Source: Alphaproteobacteria bacterium (GTDB lineage Bacteria; Pseudomonadota; Alphaproteobacteria; Caulobacterales; Caulobacteraceae). From it: 5,438 nt of DNA. The notes under the pieces are model-generated. The model made no database searches and was not told the origin of the DNA. It saw nothing but the letters and a program-made list of their open reading frames with translations. The stretch spans positions 1-5,438 of the forward strand of contig JAGWSE010000340.1 in assembly GCA_028869395.1 (NCBI GenBank). Direction: 5' to 3'. Numbering within the stretch: position 1 is the first letter of the stretch; the number at the start of each line of letters is the position of its first letter. The translations under genes and the position numbers were made by a program. Below, piece by piece: positions 5,211 through 5,438 of the stretch.

Positions 5211-5438
5211 CTACCGGCTGAGCGCCGCCACCCCGGGCAGCGTCTTGCCTTCCATCCATTCCAAGAACGCGCCACCGGCGGTCGAGACGAAGGTGAAATC
5301 CTTCGCGACCCCGGCCGCATTGAGGGCTGCTACCGTATCACCGCCGCCGGCCACCGCCACCAGCTTGCCGGAGGTGGTCAGCCGCGCGGCTTCCTGCGAA
5401 GCTTGAACGGTCGATTTGTCAAAGGGTTGCACCTCGAA
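5211..5438 (-). CDS. pgk: Phosphoglycerate kinase, C-terminal end (cut by window edge)
   Basis: The last 75 residues of phosphoglycerate kinase, the cytosolic enzyme that interconverts 1,3-bisphosphoglycerate and 3-phosphoglycerate with ATP/ADP. The visible part begins FEVQPFDKST, continues with the nucleotide-binding GGGDTVAAL (family GGGDSxAA/GGGDTxAA), and ends with DFTFVSTAGGAFLEWMEGK and LPGVAALSR, the conserved C-terminus of the family (family SxTGGGAxLExLxGKxLPGxxAL; here TAGGAFLEW). The frame is open to the window edge; a GTG near the edge is an internal Val codon, not a start. It lies 16 bp upstream of fba and is probably in the same operon, as in other alphaproteobacteria where gap-pgk-fba genes cluster. 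Confidence 0.97.
   Translation of the reverse strand, partial: FEVQPFDKSTVQASQEAARLTTSGKLVAVAGGGDTVAALNAAGVAKDFTFVSTAGGAFLEWMEGKTLPGVAALSR

Noticed and set aside
4121..5221. 366-codon plus-strand open frame antisense to fba
   Set aside because: Val/Leu/His/Asp/Arg-rich repeat-like shadow of the conserved aldolase; no family features.
1..5438. Mobile element, CRISPR array, tRNA/rRNA or defence system
   Set aside because: No transposase or integrase motif, direct-repeat array, tRNA-like sequence or defence-gene domain was seen. Every stretch is accounted for by metabolic or membrane genes and one short control region.

Overview
The window is GC-rich with dense, tightly packed genes. Protein features point to an alphaproteobacterium, most likely of the Caulobacterales (Caulobacter/Phenylobacterium-like). 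The basis is the pgk-fba order, the class IIB type of aldolase, a cyanide-insensitive (CIO-type) bd oxidase and an alphaproteobacterial-looking TspO. The order-level placement is inference from remembered families, not a search result.

Layout from right to left, the main direction of transcription: (1) 5438-5211, minus, the C-terminal end of phosphoglycerate kinase; (2) 5194-4109, minus, complete class II fructose-bisphosphate aldolase, 16 bp after pgk; (3) 4061-3810, minus, a small two-helix membrane protein of unknown function, probably the tail of the same transcript; (4) 3245-3805, plus, a TspO/MBR-family protein that converges on the small membrane gene with a 4-bp gap; (5) 3074-3244, a 171-bp divergent control region with three short inverted repeats; (6) 3073-1667, minus, cydA/cioA; (7) 1670-639, minus, cydB/cioB, overlapping cydA by 4 bp; (8) 658-509, minus, a 49-codon single-helix CydX-like (DUF2474-type) gene overlapping the end of cydB by 20 bp; (9) 493-1, minus, the N-terminal 164 residues of thiamine-phosphate synthase ThiE, cut by the window edge. 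No stretch of 300 bases lacks a gene.

The window therefore holds two functional blocks: a glycolytic/gluconeogenic one (pgk-fba) and a respiratory one (cydA-cydB-small subunit, with thiE 15 bp downstream). A divergently transcribed tspO lies between them. TspO proteins bind porphyrin/heme and are linked to oxygen and redox responses in alphaproteobacteria, so its shared control region with a heme-containing quinol oxidase is the most suggestive association here. I found no clearly novel system, RNA gene, mobile element or CRISPR array. The points worth following up are the overlooked small oxidase subunit, the Tyr in place of the usual Trp of the CydA GRQPW motif, the missing signature tryptophans in TspO, the inverted repeats in the divergent region, and the apparent placement of the oxidase/tspO block between fba and thiE.
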